Assembly: GCA_913757435.1 (NCBI GenBank)
Contig: CAJYDM010000001.1
Location: 1,054,001 to 1,118,000 of the forward strand
Reading direction: 5' to 3'
From: Syntrophomonas sp. DTU019
GTDB lineage: Bacteria; Bacillota; Syntrophomonadia; Syntrophomonadales; Syntrophomonadaceae
Length of the DNA stretch: 64,000 nucleotides
This document shows positions 26,742 to 36,082 of the stretch, in pieces (the first letter of the stretch is position 1; the number at the start of each line of letters is the position of its first letter). Below the pieces are notes generated by a model. It saw only the letters and a program-made list of their open reading frames with translations. It was not told the origin of the DNA and did no database searches. A program made the translations under genes and the position numbers.

Positions 26742-27896
26742 TTACGTCCTTGATATCTGCGCCTGATTTGCCTCTGGTTCCTGGGTTTGGCGAGGTTGAT
26801 TATTATCAAGCATACCCATTTTTTTCTTTATGACAGCTGTAAGCAGCAGAAGGGTAGGTATTAGGTACTCAAAAGTCAGAGCTACTCCCGGAAAGGTGTC
26901 GCCTACATGGGTGAAGAGTTCTACACTGCTGGGATAAGAGGCCTGGCTCATAATGAGCATTAACATGGCAACCGGCAGGACTAGAGCCCGGTTGCTCTTA
27001 AAGCCGCATAATTGAGTAAGACCCAAGGTGACCGCGAATTGACTTAGGGTAATTTTGCCCCAGAAAACCAATATCCAAACAGTTGTCAAATATATCTTTA
27101 TTCCCGTGGTTTCCAAATAATCGACCAAGGAGAAAATCGAAAAACGATTTCTTGAAGTACCTTCAATGCCCATGATCGATATGCATAATACAATTGTTAA
27201 GGAAATAAATATCGTCAAAATAATCGCGGTGACTAATCCTCCAGCCAGGGCATCGCGGCGGCTGCGCAAAAATGGATAAATTATTAAAAGATATAACAAC
27301 TCTCCCCGGAAAGCCATGGACAGCAGGCTGCCTTCCCCAATCGCCTTCCAGCCTGATTCCCCAATCGGCAACAACGCGGAAAGTTTAGCCAGAGGCATTA
27401 TCTGTAAGACCGCCAATGCAAAAAGGACTACCGTGATGATCCACAGGTACCATATACTGCGGCTGATACTCTCTATCCCGGAAAACACCGCATAGCTGCT
27501 AGCGATTATGCCCAAAAGTGCAACTGCCAGCATAGGGGTCAATCTGAACAGGGCTACCCCATAAAACAAAATTGTAGACTCGGATATCACTGTAATTGTA
27601 AACCAGAAAAAAAACAGAATATAGCCCAGCCCCAGCAACTTACCCAGGAATTTGCCCAGGATTAAAGGCAGATATTCAACAAATCCTTTGTCAGGGAAGA
27701 GACTGCCCAGCCAGCTGGACACGTAGACGACATATATGGCCAGAGGCAGCACGGCAAAAGATGCCAGCCAGGCGTCCTGTTTGGCAGCAGCAGCAGCAGT
27801 GCTGGGGGTAAACAAGACCGCAGTCGTGCCGATAAATGTGACCAGTATGGCCACTATGGTATAAGCGCCGATTTTGTATGTATCATTATTGTTCAA
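26742..27896 (-). CDS. Spore germination permease, GerAB type
   Basis: 384-residue integral membrane protein with about ten hydrophobic helices, of the amino-acid-permease-like GerAB/endospore germination permease family. It should form the germinant-binding subunit of a receptor in the inner spore membrane. Recognisable features: N-terminal YKIGAYTIVAILVTFIGTTAVLFTP, the AAAKQDAWLASF segment typical of the family, and FWGKITLSQFAVTLGLTQLCG near the C-terminal third. It comes after gerAA, gerAC and the small gene on the same strand (20 bases after the latter). Germinant unknown. Confidence 0.92.
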   Translation of the reverse strand: MNNNDTYKIGAYTIVAILVTFIGTTAVLFTPSTAAAAAKQDAWLASFAVLPLAIYVVYVSSWLGSLFPDKGFVEYLPLILGKFLGKLLGLGYILFFFWFTITVISESTILFYGVALFRLTPMLAVALLGIIASSYAVFSGIESISRSIWYLWIITVVLFALAVLQIMPLAKLSALLPIGESGWKAIGEGSLLSMAFRGELLYLLIIYPFLRSRRDALAGGLVTAIILTIFISLTIVLCISIMGIEGTSRNRFSIFSLVDYLETTGIKIYLTTVWILVFWGKITLSQFAVTLGLTQLCGFKSNRALVLPVAMLMLIMSQASYPSSVELFTHVGDTFPGVALTFEYLIPTLLLLTAVIKKKMGMLDNNQPRQTQEPEANQAQISRT

Positions 27897-27916
27897 TTAC
27901 CCAGCCTCCGGTCTGT

Positions 27917-28144
27917 TTACTTGAATAAACCCTCCAAATACGTGGTCACAGGCGCAAACACAAGCTCCATTCCATCTTTTATAGTAGGCAGCTGCCAATC
28001 CTGTATAAGTGAGATATTGTAAACCATGCTGATTAACAGGAGGCCGCCAACTACCACCAATTCCCCCCATTGACGGTTTTTTATGAGGTGGAAAAACTCT
28101 ATTATCGCAATGACCACGATTAATGCGGCAGTGATGTATAACAA
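27917..28144 (-). CDS. Small two-helix membrane protein (germination receptor D-type subunit)
   Basis: 75 residues with two hydrophobic helices (LYITAALIVVIAIIEFF and LVVVGGLLLISMVYNI) joined by a short basic loop, and a soluble tail. Its place between the GerAC and GerAB genes, with short gaps of 13 and 20 bases, and its size fit the small D subunits reported in some Bacillus ger operons, which modulate receptor activity. No sequence motif proves it, so the assignment rests on context and topology. Confidence 0.8.
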   Translation of the reverse strand: MLYITAALIVVIAIIEFFHLIKNRQWGELVVVGGLLLISMVYNISLIQDWQLPTIKDGMELVFAPVTTYLEGLFK

Positions 28145-28157
28145 ATCGATGCCCCTT

Positions 28158-29396
28158 TCAATCCTTTGTTTCAGCCCTCACGGAAGCGGAATGGGAGGTA
28201 AGGTTGGTATGGAGGATGGTGGACTTTACTTCCACCTGCACCTGCAGCCCGGGAAAAATGTCAGCCCAATTATATTTCATCTCCTGCCATTGCCGGGGAT
28301 AGCGGCGATGGACTATCTCGCCGAATCCGAAGGCATCCACTTGCAGCTGTCTTTGGGCTATATTTAATGCTGCTTCGACCTCTTTTAATACAGCCTGGTT
28401 TTGAGCCTCTTCAAGCCTTTCCAAATCATCAGCCATATCCAAGGGAGTACGGCCAGTAACTTCCTCTACCACGCTTTTCACATCTATTTTTACATCCATT
28501 ATTACCTCGCCATCATTTATATATGGTTTTACCCTGGTCTTGGCCTGGTGGATTTCGGTTAATATGATTCCTTCATTATCATCCGGCAATGAAAACTTGA
28601 TGCGGCCTTGTTTTACCTCTCCCCGCAGCCATAACAGGCCCCGGCTTTCCTCTTGATTAAGCCATCCCACCATCTTGTCTTCCTTAAACAGGGCAGTTCC
28701 GTTGATAGCCAGATCGTACGCTGGCTCAGGGACTTGGCCGTCTAGTAGACCATGTCCGGGCGCATCAGGGCGGGAAAGACTAGGATGTTGTTCAACCAGG
28801 CCGGTAAATGGCTGTTCGTAGCCGCTGTCCAAAACCCTGTTGAAATCCGCCAGTCTGAGCAGCCCATAAGTAGAGGTCAAATCCTGATGACGCAAAATAT
28901 TGTTTAACCGGTGGGTAGGAGTCGATGAAATAGTACCTGCAGTATCCATAAGACTTACCATATCGTTCCCGCGTCCTACCAATAGAAATGCATTGCCACG
29001 AAATTGAGGATCGCGGTCCATGTAGTCAGAGATCTCGGTAATGCCGCGTTCACGTGCGAACTGTTCGGAAATTATTAAGATCTCGCTATGAGCAAAGAAG
29101 CGCCTGGCAATAGTCTCGTTGGGAAGCTGTTTTAGAGCATCATAAAATGTATCACCCTCAGTAACCTGATTGCGATAGGGCTTTTGTAAAGCCGCCTGGC
29201 TCCCTCCGCTGCCCTGCCCGCTCTGCACCGAAGTGTTGATGTACTGAAACACCACTCTGACACGGTTGTTCTCTGCGGCTTCAATTGCAATGCCACTTAT
29301 AATACCCAACTCCTCTACCTCGCGGCTGTCCCAACACCCCGCCAAGACTAGGATCATAAAGAAAACAAGGCATATCACTAACAACCGTTTAATCAT
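28158..29396 (-). CDS. Germination receptor lipoprotein, Ger(x)C family
   Basis: 412-residue lipoprotein subunit of the receptor. The N-terminus is a clear lipoprotein signal: basic MIKRLL, a hydrophobic stretch, and the lipobox LAGC with the modified cysteine at position 21, followed by WDSREVEELGIISGIAIE, which is the standard Ger(x)C opening. The C-terminal domain (from about 210) is complete. The start overlaps the stop of the GerAA gene by 4 bases, so the two are translationally coupled. Confidence 0.94.
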   Translation of the reverse strand: MIKRLLVICLVFFMILVLAGCWDSREVEELGIISGIAIEAAENNRVRVVFQYINTSVQSGQGSGGSQAALQKPYRNQVTEGDTFYDALKQLPNETIARRFFAHSEILIISEQFARERGITEISDYMDRDPQFRGNAFLLVGRGNDMVSLMDTAGTISSTPTHRLNNILRHQDLTSTYGLLRLADFNRVLDSGYEQPFTGLVEQHPSLSRPDAPGHGLLDGQVPEPAYDLAINGTALFKEDKMVGWLNQEESRGLLWLRGEVKQGRIKFSLPDDNEGIILTEIHQAKTRVKPYINDGEVIMDVKIDVKSVVEEVTGRTPLDMADDLERLEEAQNQAVLKEVEAALNIAQRQLQVDAFGFGEIVHRRYPRQWQEMKYNWADIFPGLQVQVEVKSTILHTNLTSHSASVRAETKD

Positions 29397-31033
29397 GTCT
29401 GTTGCTCCCTCTGGCCATTATTATGAAAACGGCCGGGTTTTAGTTCTGGGGCCTGGCGGATGAGGTCGGGTTTGCCGTATTCGGTGGGGCGCTTTTTCAT
29501 CCCCCACCACGGCGCCCTAATTACTACATCTTTCAACCCGCCGGTGTGCAATGGCGCTAGAGGGGCCAGATAGGGTACGCCAAAAGAGCGTAAGTTCACC
29601 ACATGAATCACCAGCATGATGAAAGCTATGGTAATACCATAAAGGCCGAAAGCTCCCGCGAAGAGCATCAATGGAAAACGCAGATAGCGAATGGTAATAC
29701 CCATACTGTATGAAGGTATGGTAAAAGAAGCTATGCCTGTTGCGGCTACGATGATAACCATCAAAGGCGATACGATTCCGGCCTGTACAGCTGATTGGCC
29801 TATGACCAGGGCCCCGGCGATACTGACCGCCTGTCCTATAGCTCGGGGCAGGCGAACCCCGGCCTCCCGCAATACCTCAAAAACGAACTCCATCATCAAG
29901 GCCTCAATAAGAGTGGAAAACGGCAATCCCTGGCGATAGGCGGAGATACTTACCAGGAGCCGTGGCGGAATCATCTCCTGATGAAAAGTGGTTATAGCGA
30001 TATATAGGGAAGGCAAGAAGAGCGAAATAGCGAAGGCGACCCAGCGCAGTTGCCTTACTGCGGTGGTCAAAATATAGCGTTCGTAGTAATCCTCTGGTGA
30101 ATTGAGGAATGATGCCAATTGAGCAGGCATGATGAGAGCAAAGGGGCTGCCGTCGGTTAGTACCACCACCTGGCCTTCCAGCAGTGATGCGGCTACCCGG
30201 TCAGGTCGTTCGGTATGGTGTATGGTGGGAAAGGGCGAATAGGGATTGTCCTCGATCAATTCTTCCAGGTAGCCGCTTTCCAATATTCCGTCGATATCGA
30301 TGCGCTCCAGGCGCTGTTGCACCTCAGCGATCAAATCCTGAGAAGTAATGCCCTCGATATAAACCATGGCTACATCGGTAGCTGTGACCCTGCCGATGGA
30401 AATTGTGCTGAAGCGCAGCTTGGGATGCCTGATGCGGCGGCGGATCAGGGTCATATTGGTCTTCAGGGTCTCGGTAAAACCCTCTCTGGGTCCTCTGACC
30501 AAAACCTCAGAAGGAGGCTCACCGATAGCCCTCTCGGCATGCTTGCGTATATCGATAGCCACGGCGGGATGCATCCCATCTACCAACAGAATGACCCCCC
30601 CGGACAGCAAACTGGCCACCAGCTTCGGTATGGTGGCAACTTCCGCCACATTTGAGGCAGGCAGGGCTGATTCCACAATAAAGTTGCCAAGGTTGGTTTT
30701 ACCCGGCGCAAAGTCACCCTGTGTGCTTAAATGTATCAAGGATTGAATGATATCATCGATTAATACTGCAGTATCGACCAATCCATCGATATAAATGATG
30801 CAGGCCGGAGTAGCCCGGTTGTTTCCCAGGCGGATTTGGCGATATATGATATCATTCTGTACACCCAGGATCGACCTGAGCTGGCGCAAGTTTTCATTCA
30901 GGTGCAGGCTGATCGCTGTGTCAGGCAATTCACCAGTAATAGATGATTTATCCGAGTTGTTGTTCGTGCTGCCGTTGTTATCAGGGGTCGGCTTTCGCGG
31001 TGAGATATTTGTCAGCCATTGGAACCATTTCAT
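29393..31033 (-). CDS. Spore germination protein, GerAA type
   Basis: 546-residue A subunit of the germination receptor. A hydrophilic N-terminal domain (to about residue 290) carries IYIDGLVDTAVLIDDII and the conserved DGSPFALIMP and VRGPREGFTETL segments. About five membrane helices follow, with PPRLLVSISAYRQGLPFSTLIEALMMEF. A cytoplasmic basic tail ends it. ATG 31033 is preferred because the family begins with a short polar stretch; an upstream ATG at 31093 would add 20 residues. First gene of the order gerAA-gerAC-small-gerAB-exported protein on the minus strand. Confidence 0.93.
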   Translation of the reverse strand: MKWFQWLTNISPRKPTPDNNGSTNNNSDKSSITGELPDTAISLHLNENLRQLRSILGVQNDIIYRQIRLGNNRATPACIIYIDGLVDTAVLIDDIIQSLIHLSTQGDFAPGKTNLGNFIVESALPASNVAEVATIPKLVASLLSGGVILLVDGMHPAVAIDIRKHAERAIGEPPSEVLVRGPREGFTETLKTNMTLIRRRIRHPKLRFSTISIGRVTATDVAMVYIEGITSQDLIAEVQQRLERIDIDGILESGYLEELIEDNPYSPFPTIHHTERPDRVAASLLEGQVVVLTDGSPFALIMPAQLASFLNSPEDYYERYILTTAVRQLRWVAFAISLFLPSLYIAITTFHQEMIPPRLLVSISAYRQGLPFSTLIEALMMEFVFEVLREAGVRLPRAIGQAVSIAGALVIGQSAVQAGIVSPLMVIIVAATGIASFTIPSYSMGITIRYLRFPLMLFAGAFGLYGITIAFIMLVIHVVNLRSFGVPYLAPLAPLHTGGLKDVVIRAPWWGMKKRPTEYGKPDLIRQAPELKPGRFHNNGQREQQT

Positions 31034-31216
31034 GATAAATGCGTCTCTCCCTATAATAGTCAATCTTATTATTTGACAAAGACGCCTTTTCATACCCGGG
31101 TTTTATGCTGCCTGCCGGAAGAGGCAAATATTTCATTGATAGGAAAGCTTATATATCCTGATATGTGGCAGCCGGGGTTTATTGAGGTTTAAAGTCCTGG
31201 TTATTAGCCCAGAAAA

Positions 31217-31240
31217 CAAATAAAGAGGGTTATTACCCTC
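31217..31240 (-). terminator. Terminator of tRNA-Leu(CAA)
   Basis: On the minus strand GAGGGT AATA ACCCTC is followed by TTTATTTG. It begins 12 bases after the CCA end of the tRNA. Confidence 0.75.
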
Positions 31241-31251
31241 TATTTTTCTAG

Positions 31252-31336
31252 TGGTGCCAGAGGTGGGACTCGAACCCACACGCCTCGCGGCACACGATTT
31301 TGAGTCGCGCTCGTCTGCCAATTCCGACACTCTGGC
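31252..31336 (-). tRNA. tRNA-Leu (anticodon CAA)
   Basis: 85 bases including an encoded CCA end. Acceptor arm GCCAGAG/CTCTGGC, D-loop with TTGGCAGA, anticodon loop CTCAAAA (anticodon CAA), a long variable arm (TGCCGCGAGGCG) as expected of a class II tRNA, and a T-arm GTGGGTTCGAGTCCCAC. It reads UUG codons. A consensus promoter and a terminator flank it, so it is a single-gene unit. Confidence 0.95.
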
Positions 31337-31358
31337 TCAGTTAATCAAGGCAAGAATA

Positions 31359-31387
31359 ATTATAAATGGCCCTGCCGGGGTTGTCAA
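31359..31387 (-). promoter_or_regulatory. Consensus vegetative promoter of tRNA-Leu(CAA)
   Basis: TTGACA (31382-31387, minus strand), 17-base spacer, TATAAT (31359-31364). Both hexamers are exact consensus. The -10 box ends 23 bases before the mature tRNA. Confidence 0.9.
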
Positions 31388-31445
31388 GGAGATAGCTAAG
31401 GCCGGGGCCTCGATTTGGAAGGGCCTGACCAAGGTGGACTAATCC

Positions 31446-31474
31446 GGAACTTACACCATTATAAGGAAAGCGAA
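31446..31474 (+). promoter_or_regulatory. Possible ECF-type autoregulatory promoter
   Basis: GGAACTT at 31446-31452 is the classic ECF sigma -35 box; CGAAA follows after 18 bases at 31471. It is about 90 bases upstream of the ECF sigma gene. The spacer is a little long and the -10 region is only a loose match. Confidence 0.35.
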
Positions 31475-31563
31475 AAACAGAGGAATAAGCAGTATGGTGG
31501 CGAAAATTGTGATAAATTGATTAATGTAATACATAAAAATCATATTTCTATTAGGAGTAATAT

Positions 31564-32142
31564 ATGGATGCGGATATTGAACTGGTTAAACAAACCCTTC
31601 AGGGCAATGAAGCGGGGTTTGAAAAGCTGGTTTATACATACCAGGACAAGGTCTACACACTCTGTTACAGATACAGCGGCAATGAAGAAGATGCCAACGA
31701 CCTGGCCCAGGAGGCTTTTATCAAAGCCTATCGCTCCCTCGGTTCGTTCAAAGGTAACTCACGGTTTAGTACCTGGCTTTATAGGGTGACTACCAATGTA
31801 TGTTTAGACGAGATGCGGCGCAAAAAGCGCCTTATTCAAACCCAATCCCTGGACCAACCGGTCACCGGGGCTGACGGAGAGATGAGCCGGATCGTAGCAG
31901 ATGAAAGCCAGTCTGTCGATGTTTTATATGAGGCACAAGAACAGGCCGATTACATACAATCATTGCTAAATGAGCTGAAACCCGAGCATCGCATGGTGTT
32001 GCTGCTTAAGGACATCATGGAACTGAGCTATGATGAGATTTCCAAGGTGCTTAACATACCCAGCGGCACTATCAAGTCCCGGCTCAGCCGAGCCCGGGAT
32101 TTATTGAGAAGAAAATTACTCGATAGGGAACTTTTACCGTGA
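31564..32142 (+). CDS. RNA polymerase sigma factor, ECF (SigW-like)
   Basis: 192-residue extracytoplasmic-function sigma factor. Region 2 (about 10-85) holds FEKLVYTYQDKVYTLCYRY and DANDLAQEAFIKAYRSLGSFKG, the -10 recognition part; region 4 (about 130-185) holds LKPEHRMVLLLKDIMELSYDEI and IPSGTIKSRLSRARDLLRR, the -35 helix-turn-helix. The linker is short, as in group 4 sigma factors. GGAG lies 8 bases before ATG 31564. A zinc-finger anti-sigma gene follows after 33 bases, giving the usual sigma/anti-sigma pair for envelope stress. Confidence 0.93.
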   Translation: MDADIELVKQTLQGNEAGFEKLVYTYQDKVYTLCYRYSGNEEDANDLAQEAFIKAYRSLGSFKGNSRFSTWLYRVTTNVCLDEMRRKKRLIQTQSLDQPVTGADGEMSRIVADESQSVDVLYEAQEQADYIQSLLNELKPEHRMVLLLKDIMELSYDEISKVLNIPSGTIKSRLSRARDLLRRKLLDRELLP

Positions 32143-32175
32143 AGTCCTCGTCATATAAACGAGGAGGCACAAGCC

Positions 32176-32394
32176 GTGGGAATATGTTCGCAGATACGTC
32201 CCTTATTATCAGCTTATCTGGATGGCCAGAATGAAGCGCAAGAAAGCAGGATGGTCAAGGAGCACCTGGAGTCCTGCGATAAATGCCGGGAAGAACTGGC
32301 CCAGCTGCAAGGCTTGTGCCGGTTATTGCTGAATCTGGAAAAACCGAGACCCGCTTGTGGCCTGTGGGAATCTATAAAAGCCCGATTACATTAG
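32176..32394 (+). CDS. Zinc-finger anti-sigma factor (soluble)
   Basis: 72 residues. The motif EHLESCDKC (H-x3-C-x2-C) is the zinc-binding anti-sigma signature, preceded by LLSAYLDGQNEAQESRMVKEHL. Unlike RsiW, the protein ends after about 70 residues with no membrane helix, so it would be a cytoplasmic regulator rather than a membrane-anchored, protease-released one. Start GTG 32176, with GAGGAGG upstream. It should hold the sigma factor encoded just upstream. Confidence 0.82.
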   Translation: MGICSQIRPLLSAYLDGQNEAQESRMVKEHLESCDKCREELAQLQGLCRLLLNLEKPRPACGLWESIKARLH

Positions 32395-32421
32395 AACAAC
32401 AGCGCAGCTATTCAAACCAGA

Positions 32422-32455
32422 GGACGGGGTTGCCAACGACCCCGTCCGTTTATTT
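32422..32455 (+). terminator. Terminator of the sigma/anti-sigma operon
   Basis: GGACGGGGT (32422-32430) pairs with ACCCCGTCC (32439-32447), followed by GTTTATTT. It starts 28 bases after the anti-sigma stop codon. Confidence 0.85.
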
Positions 32456-32565
32456 CAACCTTAGTGCCCTCATCATCCCGTGGTTTCCAATGTTTCCCGT
32501 GTCCCCTTTATATTATGGAAAATAAAGATGATATAATATTAAAAACATGTTGGAGAGTGAATTGA

Positions 32566-35178
32566 TTGCAAAAGACTAAACTAATGCTTATAGATGGCAA
32601 TAGCTTGCTTTTCCGGGCTTTCTATGCCTTGCCGCTCTTGCACAATCGGGAAGGCGTTTATACTAACGGGGTTTACGGTTTTCTGACCATGTTTAACCGG
32701 GTGGTGGCTGAAGAACAGCCTACCCACGTTGTGGTGGCATTTGATAAAGGCCGGGAAACCTTCCGCAATGAGATATATGAAGCTTATAAAGGCACTCGTT
32801 CTGCTCCTCCCAATGAACTGGTAGGGCAGTTTCAACTCCTGCGCGATACTCTGGAAGCGATGAATGTCCCCTATATTGAGATGCAGGGTTTCGAAGCCGA
32901 CGACATAATCGGCACCCTCAGCAGCAAAGCTGCCCAGCAAGGTGATACTTGCCTGATATTGACCGGCGATTCCGATACCCTGCAACTGGTTTCCGAAACG
33001 GTCACGGTTTTGATGACCCGCAAAGGCATAACCGAGATTGATCGCTACAACACCCAGAAGGTGGTGGAGAAATGGGAGGTGGAGCCCGAGCAATTAGTGG
33101 AAATCAAAGGCCTGATGGGCGATACTTCGGACAACATACCGGGCGTTCCCGGCATTGGCCCCAAGACCGCTATTAAATTAATTAAGCAATACCAGAGCCT
33201 GGAAAACCTCTACCAGCACCTGGACGAATTAAAGCCCAAACAGGCCGAGCTTTTGGCCCGCTACCAGGACCAGGCCTTCACCAGCCGGACTCTGGGCACC
33301 ATCATCCGCGATATGGATCTGAATTATGATTTGGATGACTATGAACGGCGTTCACCGGACCCTGCCATCTTGATGGAATTGTATCAGCGCCTGGAGTTCA
33401 ACACTTTGCTAAAGAACTTGCAGCAGCGTCTGGCCGAACAACCTACAGCGCAACCCCAACATCCACCGGTCGAGATCGAAATGATAGAGACCCGGGACGA
33501 ATACCAACAAGCCCTGCAGTTACTTGGCGATGAAATCGGTCTTTTAATCAATGCCAGTTATCATCACCCCATGTGGGCGCGGATTGAAGAAGTATATCTG
33601 TCTGCAAATCACAAGGTGTTCGGCCTGGCTATCACGGAACAGGAAGAGGACAGGCTGCAATGGTTAAAGCCGATGCTGGAATCAAGTGATATTAAGAAAT
33701 CCATCCATAACGCCAAGTTCGCACAAGTTTTGCTGGCCCGTTGTGGCATCCGTCTCAGAGGGGTGACCCTGGACAGTCTATTGTTAGCATATGTACTTGA
33801 TCCGGTCTTTGACGGTGAACAGCTGCGGGACACACTGTATAAATACCTCAATATTACCTTCCCGGGAGACCAGCCCGGACAGCAGGCGGCACAATTGATT
33901 ACGTTGGGCAAGTCTCTGCAGGCCGATTTGCCGACAGAGTCACAGTCCCTTTATTATGATGTGGAGCTGCCCCTGTCTGCAGTGCTGGCCACAATGGAGC
34001 TTAACGGTATCAGGGTGGATGGTGAGGTCCTGCGTGATATTTCTGAGGAGATGGCTCTCCGTATAGAGTCTGCCGAAGAAGTGATATTTTCGCAAGCGGG
34101 GGGAACTTTCAATATTAATTCGCCCCGTCAGTTGGCTACGGTGCTTTTCGAGAATTTGGGTCTGCCGCCGGTGAAGAAGACTAAAAGCGGTTATTCTACT
34201 GATGCTGAGGTGTTGGAACAACTATTGGATCAGCATGAGATAATTGGCCACATCTTAGACTATCGACATTTGACCAAGTTGAAGACCACCTATGTGGATG
34301 CCTTGCAGAGCCTTATCCATCCCCAGACGGGGCGGGTGCATACCATTTTCAAGCAGGCTCAGACCGCTACCGGCAGGCTTTCCAGTGTTGAACCCAACCT
34401 GCAGAACATCCCGATCCGTATGGAAGAAGGCAGGCGCATACGGGCTGCCTTTACCGCCCAGGACAGTGACCATGTAATTCTGTCGGCCGATTACTCGCAG
34501 ATAGACCTGCGTTCACTGGCCCACATCAGCGGGGACCAGATCCTAATCGAAACCTTCCGCCAGGGCATAGATATCCACACCCGCACCGCAGCCGAGATAT
34601 TTTCGGTTGCTCTAGACCAGGTCAATGCCGAAATGCGCCGCAAGGCCAAGGCTATCAATTTCGGTATCATATACGGCATGGGGGATTTCCGACTCGCCCA
34701 TGACACCGGGGTGAGTCGTAAGGAAGCGCGCATTTACATTGATAATTACCTCAATACTTATCCCGGGGTGCAGCGCTATATGGAAGAGATAGTAGAGTTC
34801 GGCCGAGAGCATGGTTATGTAGAAACAGTCTTGAAACGCCGTCGCTACCTGCCCGATCTGCGGGCCAAGAACCGCATTGTGCAGAATAATGCCCGGCGCA
34901 TCGCCTTGAACACCCCTATACAGGGGACTTCCGCTGATATCATCAAACTGGCTATGATTGATGTCTTTAATAAACTGCAACAGCGTGGTTTGGAATCTTC
35001 TTTGTTATTGCAGGTGCATGACGAATTGGTCTTAGAAGTACCAAAGGAGCGCAGCCAGGAGGTGGCCGCGCTTGTCAAGTCCAGTATGGAAAATGCCTAC
35101 CAGCTTAAGGTGCCCCTGCTGGTTACAGTGAAACAGGGTCCAAACTGGTATGACATGAAAGAGATAATGGTAGATTAA
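32566..35178 (+). CDS. polA: DNA polymerase I
   Basis: 870-residue repair polymerase. The N-terminal 5'-3' exonuclease (about 1-290) has LMLIDGNSLLFRAFYA, EADDIIGTL and GDTSDNIPGVPGIGPKTA. The middle domain occupies the place of the 3'-5' proofreading exonuclease but lacks its DxE metal ligands, and the usual HN-x-KFD reads HNAKFAQ, so proofreading is probably absent, as in Bacillus PolA. The polymerase domain has SADYSQIDLRSLAH (motif A), RRKAKAINFGIIYG (motif B) and VHDELVLEVP (motif C). Start TTG 32566 with TTGGAGAG upstream. First gene of the polA-mutM-ytaF-coaE series. Confidence 0.96.
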   Translation: MQKTKLMLIDGNSLLFRAFYALPLLHNREGVYTNGVYGFLTMFNRVVAEEQPTHVVVAFDKGRETFRNEIYEAYKGTRSAPPNELVGQFQLLRDTLEAMNVPYIEMQGFEADDIIGTLSSKAAQQGDTCLILTGDSDTLQLVSETVTVLMTRKGITEIDRYNTQKVVEKWEVEPEQLVEIKGLMGDTSDNIPGVPGIGPKTAIKLIKQYQSLENLYQHLDELKPKQAELLARYQDQAFTSRTLGTIIRDMDLNYDLDDYERRSPDPAILMELYQRLEFNTLLKNLQQRLAEQPTAQPQHPPVEIEMIETRDEYQQALQLLGDEIGLLINASYHHPMWARIEEVYLSANHKVFGLAITEQEEDRLQWLKPMLESSDIKKSIHNAKFAQVLLARCGIRLRGVTLDSLLLAYVLDPVFDGEQLRDTLYKYLNITFPGDQPGQQAAQLITLGKSLQADLPTESQSLYYDVELPLSAVLATMELNGIRVDGEVLRDISEEMALRIESAEEVIFSQAGGTFNINSPRQLATVLFENLGLPPVKKTKSGYSTDAEVLEQLLDQHEIIGHILDYRHLTKLKTTYVDALQSLIHPQTGRVHTIFKQAQTATGRLSSVEPNLQNIPIRMEEGRRIRAAFTAQDSDHVILSADYSQIDLRSLAHISGDQILIETFRQGIDIHTRTAAEIFSVALDQVNAEMRRKAKAINFGIIYGMGDFRLAHDTGVSRKEARIYIDNYLNTYPGVQRYMEEIVEFGREHGYVETVLKRRRYLPDLRAKNRIVQNNARRIALNTPIQGTSADIIKLAMIDVFNKLQQRGLESSLLLQVHDELVLEVPKERSQEVAALVKSSMENAYQLKVPLLVTVKQGPNWYDMKEIMVD

Positions 35179-35199
35179 ATAAAAAAGGAACGTTGCCTG

Positions 35200-36003
35200 A
35201 TGCCAGAACTGCCGGAAGTAGAGACTATAAAAGAAACTCTGCAGGATATCGTAGGTTTGACCTTAGATGACATAAAGATATTGAAACCTGAATATGTGCG
35301 CTCCTGGCAAAACCAGCCCGACGTTTATCTTGGCCGGCGTATTGCTGCAGTTTCCAGGCGGGGAAAGTATTTGCTCTTCGATTTTGAGAGGGGATTATAC
35401 ATGGTTGCCCATCTGGGCATGTCGGGGCGTATCTACCTGGAACCCCGAGAAACCGCATTGGAGAAACATGTACATATTGTATTTAGCCTCAACACCGGAC
35501 AGCAGCTGTGGTTTCAGGATGCCCGCCGCTTTGGGGGACTATGGCTGCTCAAGGACTACGGCGAGATGTTTGCCACCATGGGGGTTGAGCCTCTCTCCAG
35601 ACGCTTTTCCACCTCATATTTGGCACCATTGCTTGAAAACCGCCGCGTAGCCATAAAGACCCTGTTGCTGAACCAGCGAATGATCAGCGGGATCGGCAAT
35701 ATATATGCTGACGAAGCTCTATATAGAGCAGGCCTCCGTCCCGAACGTCCGGCTGGATCTCTGCAACCCGCGGAAATACGCCGTCTGGTCAGGGCAATTA
35801 AACAAGTGCTTAGATCGGGGATAGAACAGCGCGGTACCACTCTCAGGGACTTCCAGGACGGTTACAAGCAAAAAGGAGAATTCCAGGATTACCTCAAAGT
35901 ATATGGGCGGGAAAATGAACCCTGCCCGGCTTGTCGACAGCCTATCGTGCGCCAGGTCATCAATGGGCGCAGTAGTCATTTCTGCCCTATCTGCCAGAAA
36001 TAA
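35200..36003 (+). CDS. mutM: Formamidopyrimidine-DNA glycosylase
   Basis: 267-residue base-excision glycosylase/AP lyase removing oxidised purines such as 8-oxoguanine. The mature N-terminus PELPEVETI carries the catalytic Pro and Glu; GRRIAAVSRRGKYLLFD holds the conserved lysine loop, and the helix-two-turn-helix (ISGIGNIYADEALYRAGL) and C-terminal zinc finger (CPAC ... CPIC) bind DNA. It starts 21 bases after polA and is very probably co-transcribed with it. Confidence 0.96.
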   Translation: MPELPEVETIKETLQDIVGLTLDDIKILKPEYVRSWQNQPDVYLGRRIAAVSRRGKYLLFDFERGLYMVAHLGMSGRIYLEPRETALEKHVHIVFSLNTGQQLWFQDARRFGGLWLLKDYGEMFATMGVEPLSRRFSTSYLAPLLENRRVAIKTLLLNQRMISGIGNIYADEALYRAGLRPERPAGSLQPAEIRRLVRAIKQVLRSGIEQRGTTLRDFQDGYKQKGEFQDYLKVYGRENEPCPACRQPIVRQVINGRSSHFCPICQK

Positions 36004-36082
36004 TCATCCCTCACATAGTGACACTTCTAGCCATATAGTAATTACGAACAGAAGAGATTACTAAGGTTAGAGGTGCTTAGCA

